Shown here: piece after piece, positions 46,309 through 60,100 of the stretch
Layout of the letters: each line of letters opens with the position of its first letter
Position numbering within the stretch: position 1 is the first letter of the stretch
Origin: Zonotrichia leucophrys gambelii
Taxonomy: Eukaryota > Chordata > Aves > Passeriformes > Passerellidae
Direction of reading: 5' to 3'
Assembly: GCF_028769735.1 (NCBI RefSeq)
Contig: NC_088172.1
Span: 34,444,897-34,508,896, forward strand
Length of the DNA stretch: 64,000 bases
The notes under the pieces: model-generated
Databases searched by the model: none
What the model saw: only the letters and a program-made list of their open reading frames with translations
Told to the model about the DNA's origin: nothing
Made by a program: the position numbers and the translations under genes

Positions 46309-49300
46309 CTGAAAAGGCAGAAACAGAGATATGTCATCTAGGGCAATAGGGAGTTATCTGACCTATCCTTAGCTAGTAATGATGCAGGTGCCTGAAATTC
46401 CTTTATTGAAAATGGGGAGTAATAGGCCCATTCACTCATCTGAAGAAGCTTGGTGCCAGGGTGTACCATGTCCACACTGCTCAGGACTGCCCACTTAAAC
46501 AGTCTGCTTTCACACATCTGAGCACTTGGCCCTAAAACATCATCATTACCATTGTGATTTTTTCCTAATTCAAAATGACTGAAATGAGATGGTGGCTGGG
46601 GTCACAAGGAATGGTGCTATAGTATCAGGAGGATAATGGCATGTGCTCTGCACTCTGACAAGTGATTTGGAACTGTGATACCTTTCTTTCTGTACTTGAG
46701 AGCCATGTGCCCCACAACCACTTTTTGCTTATAAGAAATTGTCTCTGGGGCCTCCCATCCCCATATTGACCTTGAGTCCTCTTGGAAAGCAAGAAGCTTA
46801 GCTGAAAGGATATTCAACTGGTTTGTTTGTAGGAAGCAACAGGTTCTCAAAGCAATGAGGAAACATTAGTTATTTGACCATGTAATTATAGTTTAAGTTA
46901 GAGTAATATAATTTAGGTGCCTACACCTATGCCATGAGAATCCAAAGTATGGCTGGATGAGTATCAAGCATTGTGTCACATGAAAGACTCTTGTCAAAGG
47001 CTGTCACTCTCTGAGAAGTTCAGCATCGCCCCTGCTCCCTGTGTGTCAGATGGGGACACTGGAAGCCTCACTCCAGGCCAGTTTGCATAGCTGGAACCAA
47101 CACAGTGCAGGGACAGAGTACTGTGTAGTGCACAGAGTGCTGTCCCAGTGGCACGTCAACCTAGGAGATCCATAACTGTTTCCCTAAATGTGGACATTCT
47201 GGAATGTTACATTTAGTTAATATTTTTATGTTATTTTTATGTGTAGATAATATTGCTTTTCATATTGCCAAATGACAATTGAGGCAATTTTCAATGGAAT
47301 GTAGTGCTACCCAATGACTGTTATTCCCATCTTCTCCCTGGTGACACCTGCAGAAGTTACTAGCACACTTCAAATTACTTTGCTGGTTGCATGACCATTC
47401 ACCTCGGTGATTCTTGAAATTGCTGGCAAGTATATTTCAGGTACACTTATTCTCTTAAATAAATATTTGTGTAGATTACCATGTGAGGTTCACTTTCTGC
47501 TGATATTCGTGAAAAGAAAATTGTCTCACCCAAATATACATGAAAATCAAATATTTAACTGTTGCAAACACTGCCAAGGACAATTTTGTTTAAAATGTGT
47601 GCAAATATTCATGACAAATGTTTTGTGATATTCAGCTCTGAATAATTAACAATGCTTAAATTGCAACACATGTAACAAAATCTATTAGTTCTAATAAGTC
47701 AGTACAGTAGAATTAATCAGGTTTTCATTTAAGCAAATGTATTACAAACTAAATTGTTTCATAAACTGTCAAATGCACAGAAGCACAAAAGTTTGCATCC
47801 ATTTTTAACTACCAAGATCCAGGTTGGTACATGGCCCTCAGTGTTTGGTTCATGTTCTGACTGCGAGCCCAGCTCACACATGGTGCTCAGAAAGGGATTT
47901 GTAGTGAGATCCCTCACGATTGACCTCAGCTGGCTGAAAAATGCAAGTGGGAATGATTTGTCCCAAGCTTCCTGTAAAATCAGGGATGTTGGAGAAACTC
48001 ACCCTTCCCCAGGATAAGTGCCTATGATAGTCAGAATGAATTGTGACCTGGAGGTTCCTGTCACTCTCCGTTAACCCAAGAGGAGCCTTAGCAGATTATT
48101 TAGGTTAGACACCTACAAGACAGAAAGAATTAGGTGATATGAATCTCTTCAATTACAGATCCCAAACAACAAACTTGGATTAGGTGAAATGAATTCGCCT
48201 CTGCTTGGCATTTTTAGGAGACTGTAAGGAAATTGTACATCTAGCTGAAAGGAGTTCTCATTACAAAACCCTGATTTGCTTATTATGTGCCATGTTTCTT
48301 TGCCTGAAAAAATATGACAAAACCTTTGCCCTCATGGCCTTATTATGAAGGTCAAAATAAGTAATGATGTATTTATTCAAATCTTTTTGACTGAAATACA
48401 GGCAGAAGTATTGGAAAGTTTTTCTTTCAAAAAACAAGTTTCTAGAATTCATGGTTAAAAAAAGAAAATATACTCCTAGTTCATCTCAATACTCAAACCA
48501 AAAAAAAGAAAAAATAGGAAAAAAAAAATCAAGGTATTATAAATTTTCCTACTCTCATGATCTTTAAAGAAATGGTTTTTGTGGACCCAATCCATGATGT
48601 TTTAGCACTTTGGGTTGCGATTATCAAGATGAAGATACACTTCTCTTCTTGGTTGTTGTTTGTGAGGATGCATTTGCTTTCCTGAGGCAAAATATATGTG
48701 CATCATATTCATTTAAAAAATGTAGTAGGCAGAATCAAGGAAATGCTGTGGCACTGATGCAAGTCTGCATGCTGAATGCATACAATGGAAACCTTCACAC
48801 AATCCATGAACACAGCACACGAAGCAAACCAAATGTGAAACAATTTTCCTATGCTGCATTACCATTATTGTGTGAATGTTCCATTTGGGAATGCAAACAT
48901 GAATACAAAACGAGCTCTTCTCTATTCTGCCCACAAGCACCATGTCAGCTAAAATATACATTTCTCAGCAAGAGAAAAAAACCCCTTGATTCTAGGAAAA
49001 AACAGCGTGGGATAAGACCCTTGTGTGCTCTGGAGGGAAAGCCTGCCCCCTGAGCCGTGAATTCCAGTCTGCAAGTTGCAGGATGATACAGAGATGATAC
49101 ATTCCCAGCTGCTGCCCTGTGAAAGGCTCTGGCAGGATCTGTATTTCAGTTCACTCTGGAAAGTTGGGTGCTCTAGGGGTGGTCCTGTCCGTGCCAGCCC
49201 AGTTGTGCCTGCCCCACCTCGGAGTGCCACACACTGAGCACCTTGCATAACTTGCACAACAGCCTCTGTCCAGGCACACCAGGAGCACAGGCAGACACAT

Positions 49301-52300
49301 TGTCTCAGCAAACAAAGCACAGGCTGTGGTTTCATGTTGTGGTTTCTCCTTAACATGAGTCCTAAACAGGCAGAGTAAAGTGTAATGCAGCTATGGATAG
49401 ATGTGGATTTCATGCAATAAATTCATCGAGTTTTTAATTTCAAACGCAATGGTTTCTAGATTCAGATTTTAAGATAGTGTGACATAAGCATTCAGACTCT
49501 ATATACCAATGAGGTTCATCTTCACATCTAAAAGGGTGAGTTGGAGACTACATTTTTACAAATTTTCTGCAGAATTTTTGTGTTCTGGAAAACTTTAAAA
49601 TTTCTTCAAGTTTGTTTTTTTTAATTAAGTTCAAAATTTGCCACCAGCAAGATTTCAACTCAGTGTACTGTTAACTAATTTGTTTTTCATCAAGTTCTTT
49701 ATTAACAAAGAAATCCCTTGATTGTTACACTTCTCTGACTTCTTGATAATCTCCCTTGCAACCAGTCACATAATGCCTAAATACTTTTTACTGAAATATT
49801 ATTGAGCCAAAAAAGCTGATGGGCCCTGTAATTAACTTCCAAATGATATGAAAGAAATAGGGTGTTGCAAATACTAGGAGTCAGAAATGGATTAGTGCCC
49901 AGTTCAAGAGGCCCATGGCACTCACTGAGCACAGCCTTTGAGCTGAGGCTCACTTTCGTTTCAGTCCTTTTCTTCATCCTTCCTAACAGCTGCTACATTT
50001 TCAGTGCAAGGCAATTTACATTTTACAGTGCTTTTCCTGACTGCACTCCGGGATACTTAACACATTCAAATGACCACAAGCTATTCAGCCCTGATGGGCA
50101 AGATGAAGCACAGTGATGCCTTCTCAAACTTACTTCCTTTCCAATTACAAAAATAAATTAGCTGAACCTAACAGCACAAACCTGAGAAATGGATATTGCA
50201 AAGAGGAGAGTACCTCCAAGCTGGGCTGAGAGTGATAATAATCTAGCCCATAATTAAGAGTAGAAATATGCTTCAGTATTAAACAGCCACTGCTTCATTT
50301 GCAGTTGATAGGAAGAGAGCAAACTCATTACAACAGCAATGTAAGGCTTTTCATACAAGTGCCATAAAAAAGACATTGCAAATATAAGTTAATTATCCAT
50401 ATAACGTGTCTTGATGACAAGAACTTCCTGTCATAATACTTTTTATGTAGAGATAAGAAAAGTTAGAACTTGCTCAAAAGTGGAAAAGTAGCTGCACGAT
50501 GAGGAATATAAATCAGGATTTCTGCTTTAACGTAAAACCACAAGGGTCCATTGCCCCAAATACACAATGTGAAAGAGTAGATGTCCTTAACAATTTGGGG
50601 AATAAAATGTGTTTTAAGTAGCACTTAAAATGTGTTTCAAGTAACAGCAGGAGAACCTCTTCACAGACTGCATGTGGTTTCTTTGCCTTCAGAGACAGGG
50701 TAAAAACCTGATTTTTTTCTGAAAGGAGCCAGAGCATTCACCTTGTACCACTTGCTCCAATCTCCTGAGATCACTGCATGCATGTGTATGGAGAGCTGGG
50801 GAGATATGTAAAACTCCTGAAGGACAAGGAGCTCAGGAGCACTGAACTCCCACTGATGGTAGCCAGCAGAAACTTCTAAAAATGTTCTGTATGTGAAACA
50901 TCTCATTTCTTCAGGAGTTCACAACAAATGAACTTCAGAGAGAGAGATTTATTTAACCAATAGATATAACCACAAGTAGACTTTTTTTTTGCTGTTACAG
51001 AGTCTCTTTAGCTTTTATCACACTTTCTTTGGAGCAATTAGACCCAGGAAAAATATCAAATATAAAATCAAAGCCCAAGGCACAAGTTCAAATACAAACT
51101 GGAACTAGGTAATGTTTAAGGTTATTTCTTTTTGTATGCTTTTAACATTTTTCTGCCTTACCCAGCAGACTATATTCCTTTTAAAGCTGAGATTTTGAAA
51201 ATGAAAATGCAAAATTTCCCCTTTTCAAAACATGGATGACATTTCAGGAATCCTTCCTCCATAGCTCCTTCTCTATTTTCTAAAGCAAACAAAGCTGCTA
51301 TAAAAAATTTTAAAAATGAAATTCAAGTGAAAAGAGAGAAAAAAATAGAGAGGCATAAACTTTTTTTCCATTTCTGGCCAGTTTTGTACTTCTTGTTCAT
51401 ACTTCCCATACTCTGTCAAAATGAGCAGCTGGTAACATTTGTTATTAAGAACAGGTTATAGATGGATCATAACTTATTTTCTGTGCTCCAGAATATGTTA
51501 TGGACATGAGAAAATGCTCAAAATCATATTTCCCACATAAAAGTCTGACTTGTAATAATCTGATTCTCCAGGAAACCTTCCTATCTGTCAGATATAATTA
51601 AACAAGAGCATAATGCATTAGTGCCAGGACAGACTCTTCTAATATGTATTGTAAGTAGAAGAAATTTTATTTCTTGCTAGATTTCCCTATTTACCTGCTT
51701 TCCAAACTTCTACTTAATTAAAAGTAGCTTTCTATCTAATCAAGCTTTCAGTAGAAAATGGCCATTTTTACAAAGCAGGAAGAAATGATAAATGAAAATT
51801 ATTTCCTTAACTCCAGTAGGCAATCATTAAACCTTTGGTGGAATCAGCAAACTTTTTTTTGAATTACTAATCTACTTTGATTCTTGAAGTCCTTTAAACA
51901 CTTTAAATACCTCACTAGAGAGAAAACCAAAAATACTAAACGATCCTGAAGCTTTTAGGTACTATTCAGGCAGATATTATCTATATAACAGGTTATATAA
52001 TAGATTAATAACATGAGTGCTAATCACTGTTTCAGTTAATGCAAGTCACAAAAGGCAATGAATTTGCAGACTATAAAATAAACATTTGCAGTGCCTGATC
52101 CCTACCTGGATCTAGAGTGTGCAAATAATCCCTTATCCTCATAATCACTGGAGTTCACCAAAGGGTACCAGGGGAACTGAAATGGGAAGGGGAATGAAAC
52201 ACATATATTGATGTGTCTGGTTTGAGAGTAGGGAGCTCAAGCAGTAATCTATTCTGCTGAAGCAGAACTGTAAAGGATCATAGTTCTGAGCAGAGCTCTG

Positions 52301-53539
52301 GAGATGCGCCAAGCATAGCTAGGCATACCCTTCAAAAAATTAACAGCACAGCAGCCTCCTTAGCGTGAAATTACCCTCTGTGTTTCCTGGAGTAAACAGT
52401 GGTTTCCAGCAGCTGCATATTATACATTCATTTCATTACCACTAACTTCTTCAAGATTCTGTTTCCTCTGTTTCACATTCACTGCTTCTAACGCTTTGTA
52501 CTTTCAACTTCTCCAATTCCTGTTCTTCTTTACTCTTTCATGTTCTCTTTTGCCCAAAGCTCAAAGAGAGGGTTCAGAAAACTTTCAGTAGGACACCTGA
52601 GAGAGGACGCTGGTCTGTCAGGAGCTGCCTATTATCTCTCAACCCTGCATGACACAGACTGTGAACACAGGGCACTTGAGCTCAGGAATATTGTGCACAG
52701 GATTGAATCATTGTAGCATCAGTTCATTTTGCAGTGACAAGGATCCTTAAGATAAGGGTTTAAAACTTCCTTAAAGCCAAACAGTATAGGTGCCTGTTTC
52801 AATGAAATTGAGGCTTATTTCTAAGTCTTTTATAATCCTTCTCATTTCTCATGAGCTCCTCTTCCTTCATCTTTCAATCTCTTTCAATAACCTTGCATAT
52901 GAGAGCACAATAAAAATGCTCTGACATCCATCTTGGTAAATGAAAAACATTGTGAAAGCAGAGTATGCATGTGTACAGTTTACTCCTAATACTAAGCTAT
53001 TAGAAGATTCTGGGAAAAAAAGTAATTATGAAATTATTGATCTGCTATCAGCTATATGGTCGGGTTTTTAAGGTGTGCAATAATATCCCCTAGGTATGGC
53101 TTGTAATATGAGAAAGATTATTAGAATTTCGCAGCAAAGCTTAATGGAACAAGTCATCCAGACAAAGATTTTAAAAAAAATATTTTCATGCTTTGTTTGT
53201 TTAATCTGAAATATCTTTATTCATGTGCTCATAGTGTGAAGTTAGTACATGGGGTGAAATATCAAAGAAGATGGAAGTCTATCACAGCCCGCTTTAATCT
53301 AACTTTAATTTTTTGAATAATGTACAAATTCTTTGTTTTGTTTGGATTTTTTTTGTTTTGTTTTGTTTGAATGTAGGGGTCACTTATACCAGTATTGCTT
53401 GTGCAGAGTAACATTTTACCACTCAAAATGCCCAGAAAACACTCACTATATTTAAAGGCTTTTGCAGTCACTCATCATCATAGTGCTCAAAGGCAGGATT
53501 CAAATCAATATTATGACAATTCAATTTAAGTGTTTGCCT
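46309..53539. other. Non-coding DNA, nothing recognised
   Basis: Mostly AT-rich. A GC-richer patch lies at about 48950-49280. The longest frame, 48610-49053 (+, 147 codons), has no domain signature. T/G-rich low-complexity sequence lies at 53335-53370. Confidence 0.45.
53335..53370. repeat. (TTTTG)n low-complexity run
   Basis: Repeats of GTTTT and TTTTG interrupted by one T run. Confidence 0.85.
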
Positions 53540-54115
53540 GTGCACTTGTACATCTGGTTATCTGAGGAGAAAGTCCCCTGCACAGCCCACAACAAACAAG
53601 GCTCCCACTGGCTGTTGGTGTTGGTGACTGAGTCCCAGCACAGGCCAAGTGCCCTGGTGTAGGCAAATCTGTAGAACACTGAGTAAAAAATAAAGAATTA
53701 GTCTTGACCAGCTGCAGTGTCCAGGTCTCTTGCACACATAAGCATCTGGTGTCATTTGAGAAGCTGGGAGGTGCCCTGCTTGATTCAGGATGGTACCTTC
53801 TTGCAGGGTGCTCTGTGGTCTCTGCCTGCCCCATGGGGTTGTCTTAGACTATATCAGCAGCTCAGCTGGAACCAGATGCATCCGTGTGACTGAAGTGACT
53901 CCTTGATTTCCACTGTGTGGAGAGCTGAAGCACTGCCTGATGGACTCAAGGGTGTCTGAGCCACTGTTAGCTCACACCAGGGCTGCTCCCAGCAGGAGGG
54001 ATGATGGGGTCACACTGATGGTGTGGAAGAGGCTATATGGGCCATATCAATCCTGACAGCCAGCCTCAAGGCCAGGAAACAGTCCCAGAAGCTTCTATGT
54101 TGTTTAGCATAGGCA
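53540..54115. other. GC-richer block of unknown origin, possibly an old LTR
   Basis: The composition changes abruptly from the AT-rich flanks. An AATAAAGAATTAG sequence near 53689 is reminiscent of an LTR poly(A) region, but no TG..CA termini or target duplication could be found. A minus-strand frame of 102 codons (53526-53834) has no recognised domain. Confidence 0.3.
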
Positions 54116-57100
54116 TGGTGTTATTGGGTAGGCTGTTATTTTCAGTCTTTTTGATTTATAGTGTCTCTCTCTGATAGTGTCTCTCAAACAAGGCTGACAA
54201 AAGTTCATGCTCATGAAGATTTCTTAGGAGGCTCTGGACCTGGTGTAATTCATCACTTCTAAGGCTAAAATTTACTTCTAAAAAAATAAAAAATGAAGAG
54301 TAGAGAAAGAGAGAAAGAAAGAGGAGGATAAACAAGTAGAGTTCCCAGATCAGTATCCTCCCCGGGTTCCTATTCAGTGCGGTTTCTGTCCCTGTAATAT
54401 TTTTCCACAGTAACGGTATTTTTTTTCACCAGGACCCATTTGGGGCTCCATTGTTTGCTCCTGTTTATGATGCTGAAGCTTATTTTGACTTGTTACAGAG
54501 GCTAAGTTCTGTGTGACTGCTAATCTTAGTGCTTCTGCTAAAGTAGTTCAAAAACTACAACCAAAACAGAGGAAAAGGGAGGAAAGAAGGGATGATTGTC
54601 TTGCTGTGGCAAGTACTTTTTGTATCAGCAGATACAGGAACAAAGTCGTAAGAATAACAACATATGGGAAATGGCAGGAGTACTACAGCAGGAGAAAAAA
54701 GGGAAAATACTTCCAGAGAGGCTGTGGGACAGCAGTCCTTTGGCAGCATGGGTGAAGGTGCAGAGGTGCTAGGGGAAAGCCCTCAGCTGTAAAAAAGGCC
54801 AAGGCACCCTCATGTAGCATTCCCTCAGCCTGGTCACTCGTGATGCACTTCTAACTATTAACTGCATCACACCTGGATTCAGGAGGGTATATTCTTTCTT
54901 CTTTGGCTCAGAAACACTCCACAAAGTCAATTTAAGAACATTTATGGCTTGTATAGGAAAATCATGCTGTTGCAATATCCTATCGCTTAAATTACTGAGA
55001 AAGAGAGATCTATAAGTGTGTGACATGGCTTACATAAATCAAAGTGCATTAGGGATTTGGGGAAGGTTTTGCTCTCACATACACCATTCTTAACTTGAAG
55101 TATGTAAATCAGTGCCAATTGAATTACTCTTGATTTGTCTTACTGTAAATGGTTCAGTGTAGTCCATGAGTCAGCTTTTTAATTAGAAATCCCAGGGAGA
55201 CTAAAGCTGGACAGGAATTTTCTAAAGTAATTATGTTTTTTCAAGGAGACTTGAAACTGAGAAATACTCCATAATTTGGAATAAAATAGAAATAACATTA
55301 AAATTATATAATTCATTAATCTTAAAATTATATAATTCATTAATCTATAATCTTCACTGTTGTAAGTGCTCCTGACTTTCCACAGCACTGCATTTAGAGT
55401 ATAAATAAAAGACTGTTCCAGAGGCTACAGAATTGACAGATCATAAAAAAACATTAATAACATAAAAATAATGAATAACATTGGAAATAGGGTAAAGTAG
55501 GCAAGGTTTTCTTAATTTCTCTTTTGGAAATAGTATGAGACAAGTCAGCAGGAACCTTTGCATTGATTTGACTGTTCTGGCTGGTTCCACACACAGCATC
55601 ACAAACACAGACTCTGTACCAGTATTGAAATCTGTACTGCTGAGCTTCTGTATCTGTAGAAAAATTACAACCAGGTCACTCTTAGCATAGGAGAGACTTT
55701 AAATGAAGAAACAGAGTGTAGTATTCCATACCTACATACCACTTTCCTGGAAACAGTTGGAGCTTAATGGTTACTCCTGCTTTTGAATTGCCTCTCCTTT
55801 GCAGCTCTGCAGTTTCTGCTCTGTCTCTCTCATGTGGCTTTTTTTGTGTTTTTGCAGAAGACTGACACAAGGTAAAGGACACAATGTCTTGTGAATTATG
55901 TGAGTCTAATACACCATGGTTATGGCTAGGAATTGTCCAGAGACCAACCTTGGATTGTTGGAATAAAGGAGACAGAATTTCAGGAAGATTATATCTCCAA
56001 TTATGTTTGGTTCACAACAATAAGTGGCAAAAGTAGTCATATAAAAGAGATGAAGGCATAAAAACGACATTGTACACTAAAGGGAACAAGAAATTGTATT
56101 TAAAACCCTATGACCTCTAGCCAATCAAGCTTAACAGTGGAAAGTCATTCAAAGGGAAATTTGGATGGTCTTGTCCTCTGCAGAATCAAAGAGTATATGG
56201 TGATCCCGACTTCATCCAAAAGGAAAATGTTAAATGATATTGACAAAACACCTGCCTTTTCACCTGTCTCACTACTCCTGCAACCTCCTTTTCTGCTGTA
56301 AAAAATGTGGATTGGATTTCTTAAGAAATGAGTAATAGAAGAAAAGCTTTTGTTAAACACAGAAACTCAGATATAGAATGTCAGCAATGTTGTTTTGTGA
56401 AAGGTCCTGTGACAACAAAATAATAAAAATATTAAATGGTCAGGAAGCAGGTCAATATAGTGAAGAAAAAACATGCCCCAATGGCACGTGAAGATAGACA
56501 TGTATATGACTTTTAAAAAGTCCACATTTGGAAAAAACAGTATTGTTAGATAAGTCAAAGCATAGTTAAAAGCAGATGGATGTTAGACAAACAGAAGTGA
56601 TCTTTCAGTTTGTTGAATACAGTCCTTCTGTCCCTTTCAGAACTAACAGCCATACAAGTTTGGAGGTCCTGATGGCATTCCCAGGCAGAGGAAAGATTGC
56701 TGCTGTGCAATGACCACCACAACTTTGGCCATTGGAGCTCTCAGAAGAGCAAAACCAGACAAAAACTGTTGGGCAGGAAGATATAGAGGGTCTAGGGAAT
56801 AATACCTGTGCTCCAAGCAGATGCAATTAGTATTCAATATCCTAATATTTTGCTGAGAATGCATTCTCCTATATTTCAGATCTCCAGATTTTCTGTTACC
56901 CAGACAGAAGCTATTCTCCTACATTCCCAATCAAGGATGGAAGAAAAGATTGTGGGTCTTCTTAAGGTTTGTATGTTGAACCCATTATTTTTTATTTCAT
57001 TAGAATTTTTGAAAAATCAAATCAAAATTTGAATTAAAACTCAAAGCCCTGAAGAATACAGTTGTTCAGAAAGCAGTCTGTATCAGTCATTCAAATGTTT

Positions 57101-60100
57101 AATTTTGTGGACCTTTCATTTTCTGTGTCTGGGAGAACCTGTCTTATTAGCAAACATTTCAAAAGACATTTCAGTGGACTATAAATCATGAAGTTCTCAA
57201 GTTACAAATGCTGACAATGTACAAAACTTTTATAGTTTGTGGTTTGCATTGTGCCTGGATTCAAAGAGAGAGTTCCTGTCTAAATTCTGTAATGTTTCTC
57301 CCATTTTCCCACCACCTCCTGACACAGAGCGTGATGTTTATTGATGTGATCCAGTGAGACAGATTTGTGCCTTCTCTTAATGTCAGGCTCTTTTTTTAGC
57401 CACCTACTCCAGGTTCTTCTTCTGCCAAAAGCCACTCTGACTATATTTTAGTTGCTTTTGAAGAATGTTACATGAATCAGTACAAATTTTGACCTGACAG
57501 AGTCTTCCATTTTCAGACCCTGCTAAATTTTCCTCAATCCAATTGAAAAAAAAAATATATAGAAAGGGAGAATCAGCTGTTCTTTCCTATGCCTAATGTC
57601 AAAGGATTCAAGAAAATAAAGCAAAAGCACAATATCATTGCCCTGAGCTACTAAAGCTTTGATAATGAGAGAGTTGCTGATATATGGTAAATACTGGCAG
57701 GATAAATTTAAAAACTAAGAAAGCCAGAGCACCAAAATGTCTGTGGGTGAAAATAGTGAAATAAATAGTGAAAATAAAGCTACCTAAAATCCCCACATCT
57801 CTCTGCATAAAACATTTATCATCATGTGAGGGATGAATCACTGAAATATCTTAGAGCACTTGTTATTTGGAGGGCATCTTTGTTGACAAGCAAACTGCAT
57901 ACAGTCTGAGCTTTTGTGGTTAAAGTCAGCATGCTCTCTTCATTCTCAGAGGAAAAATTAAGTAGGACAGAGAATTTCTTATGTGCCTGGAATAGAAACA
58001 AAAGAATGTATAAGATAAAAGGATTACTTGACAAAAATGTACATTCATTACTTTATTGCAGCATATCTTGAGGTCACTAGCTTTAGGAATGATGCTACTA
58101 CTAGCTTATGCATATACACTTCTTTCTGTTGACTTATTTTCTCTTCATAAGTTTAATCATCTGGTGCTTTGGGGCTTAAAGTGGCAAGTGATCCATGATC
58201 CTACCATCCCTGTATCCATATTCTGTAGGTAGACAAACCCTAGAAAGGAACTTTGTTGTAGGATGGTTTATCCCAGGTTTAAATCAAGAGAATGTGAGAA
58301 AATGAAATGAGCTTTGGTTACATTTAAAGAATTACACTGCTCTTAATTTGCGTGGGTGAGTCCTCAAAGAACTCAAAGAGGGGGAGTTCAACTTGCTAAA
58401 TAGTGCCCTGTACAGGGAAATCTCAGCTTGGAGTCCATAGGCACAAAAATAATAAAAACCAAAATAAAATAAGGTCTTTGTATTTGTCCTGGGACACCTA
58501 ACTTGCTTTCCATTACCTGTGGTAAAGACAATGACTGTGTGCAGTATCCCTTCAGGTTTGCCAAGGAGCAAATCTATGGCCACAATGGAAAGCAAATCAG
58601 AATAGAAGAAAGAAAAGCAGCACATCAGTGAGTAGTGTGGATGTGTGGGGTGAATAGAAGAGTGTTGACCTCTGAAGAACATTTCAGGTTAGAGTTTGGG
58701 TGGTGCCTCCTGAATTCTCTGCATTGAAAATGCAGGAGGTCTCATGTAAGCAGTATGAATTATGAATATATCCCAGATTGCTGGGACTCATTTACTCTTA
58801 GGGACAGCACTAGCCAGACAGAGGTAGTATGTTATGCTTATTAATTAAAGGGGCATTTTTAACATAAAAATCATACTTCATCCTGAAGTTTTTTAAAATA
58901 CTGTTATAAAAGTAATATGCTTCATTGCAGACACTGGAAGAGATTAGGAATTCTTCCTCTCTTTCTTTCATACATTTACTTGGCAAGGACTCTTTGTACC
59001 AAGGCTGATCATATATTTTCTGTTGCAACTATGTTTTCACAGATTTTTTTCTGTTTTTTAAAAAGCAAAGTTTGATTTAAATTTTGTAACAAATCTCAGA
59101 AAGAACAGTGGGTGTTCTTAGAAAATTTGCATATTATGTTAAGCTCCTCTGGAAAAGAAGAAAAAAAGAAAAAAATTCAACTTGCTCTTTATGGCATAGA
59201 GACAATTCTGTGGGCACCTTTTGTACAGTCAGTCATTCTGTCACTATCATCCTCCAGTGACTTTGTCTTTTGCACAGTGATAGAGGAAAAAGAAATACGG
59301 TTTAAAGATAGGAAAATGTGAACGCAAAACTGTTACACTGGCAGGATGTCTCAAGGTAAGTGCATTGGCAGCAACTGCATTTAACTTCCTTTAAATTGAC
59401 TAGATTTCAAGTTGAAAGTTTCCCATTAGTGCTTGAAATTAATGTGTCATTCAGTTTTCAAATGACAAAATACCATACAGCTAAGAAAAATAAAAGGTGC
59501 CAGAGGGAAGCAGTATAAAAAGAAAGAAGAATAAAAGCCACCACTCCACAACGACTCTGAGACAGTGAATCAGGCTGCCAGCTGTCGGGCTGGGTAACCT
59601 CTGGTCCTCAAGATTCAAGAAGAGAGATGGGCCTTCAGTTTGACATTTGTGCCAAGTGAGAATGAAGCCAAGTCCACAGCAACCCACACTGTTGTGCATT
59701 CATGTTGGAAATATATCTCTTGTTAGGGTGTTCTCGGAGGTCACTGCATCTGAATTAATGTTCAGGGAAATAAGTCCTTCACCAAAGAGCAGAACTTGTG
59801 TGAAAACAGGCGCTATAATCAATATTGTGTTCTGGTAAGAACTATCCTGAGACAACCCTTACACCTTGGATATGCAAAAGTGAAGCATACATGGCTGTCT
59901 TCTCTCTCTTGTTTGTTGAGAGTCTAACTTAGAGAAATTACATACAGCTACGGTTTAAGGCAGTGAAAATTATTTAATAATTTTCTATACCAGTTAAAAA
60001 CTACATTCCTGCCTTCAATTTTTTTTTTCCTAGCAGAAAACATATTAAAAATAAGAAAAATAATCTTCAAGAGAGTATTTAAAAACTAAAAAAGGGTGAG

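Noticed and set aside
48610..49053. 147-codon plus-strand frame
   Set aside because: No signal peptide, domain or cysteine pattern that I recognise, and no splice or promoter context. Compatible with chance in 64 kb.
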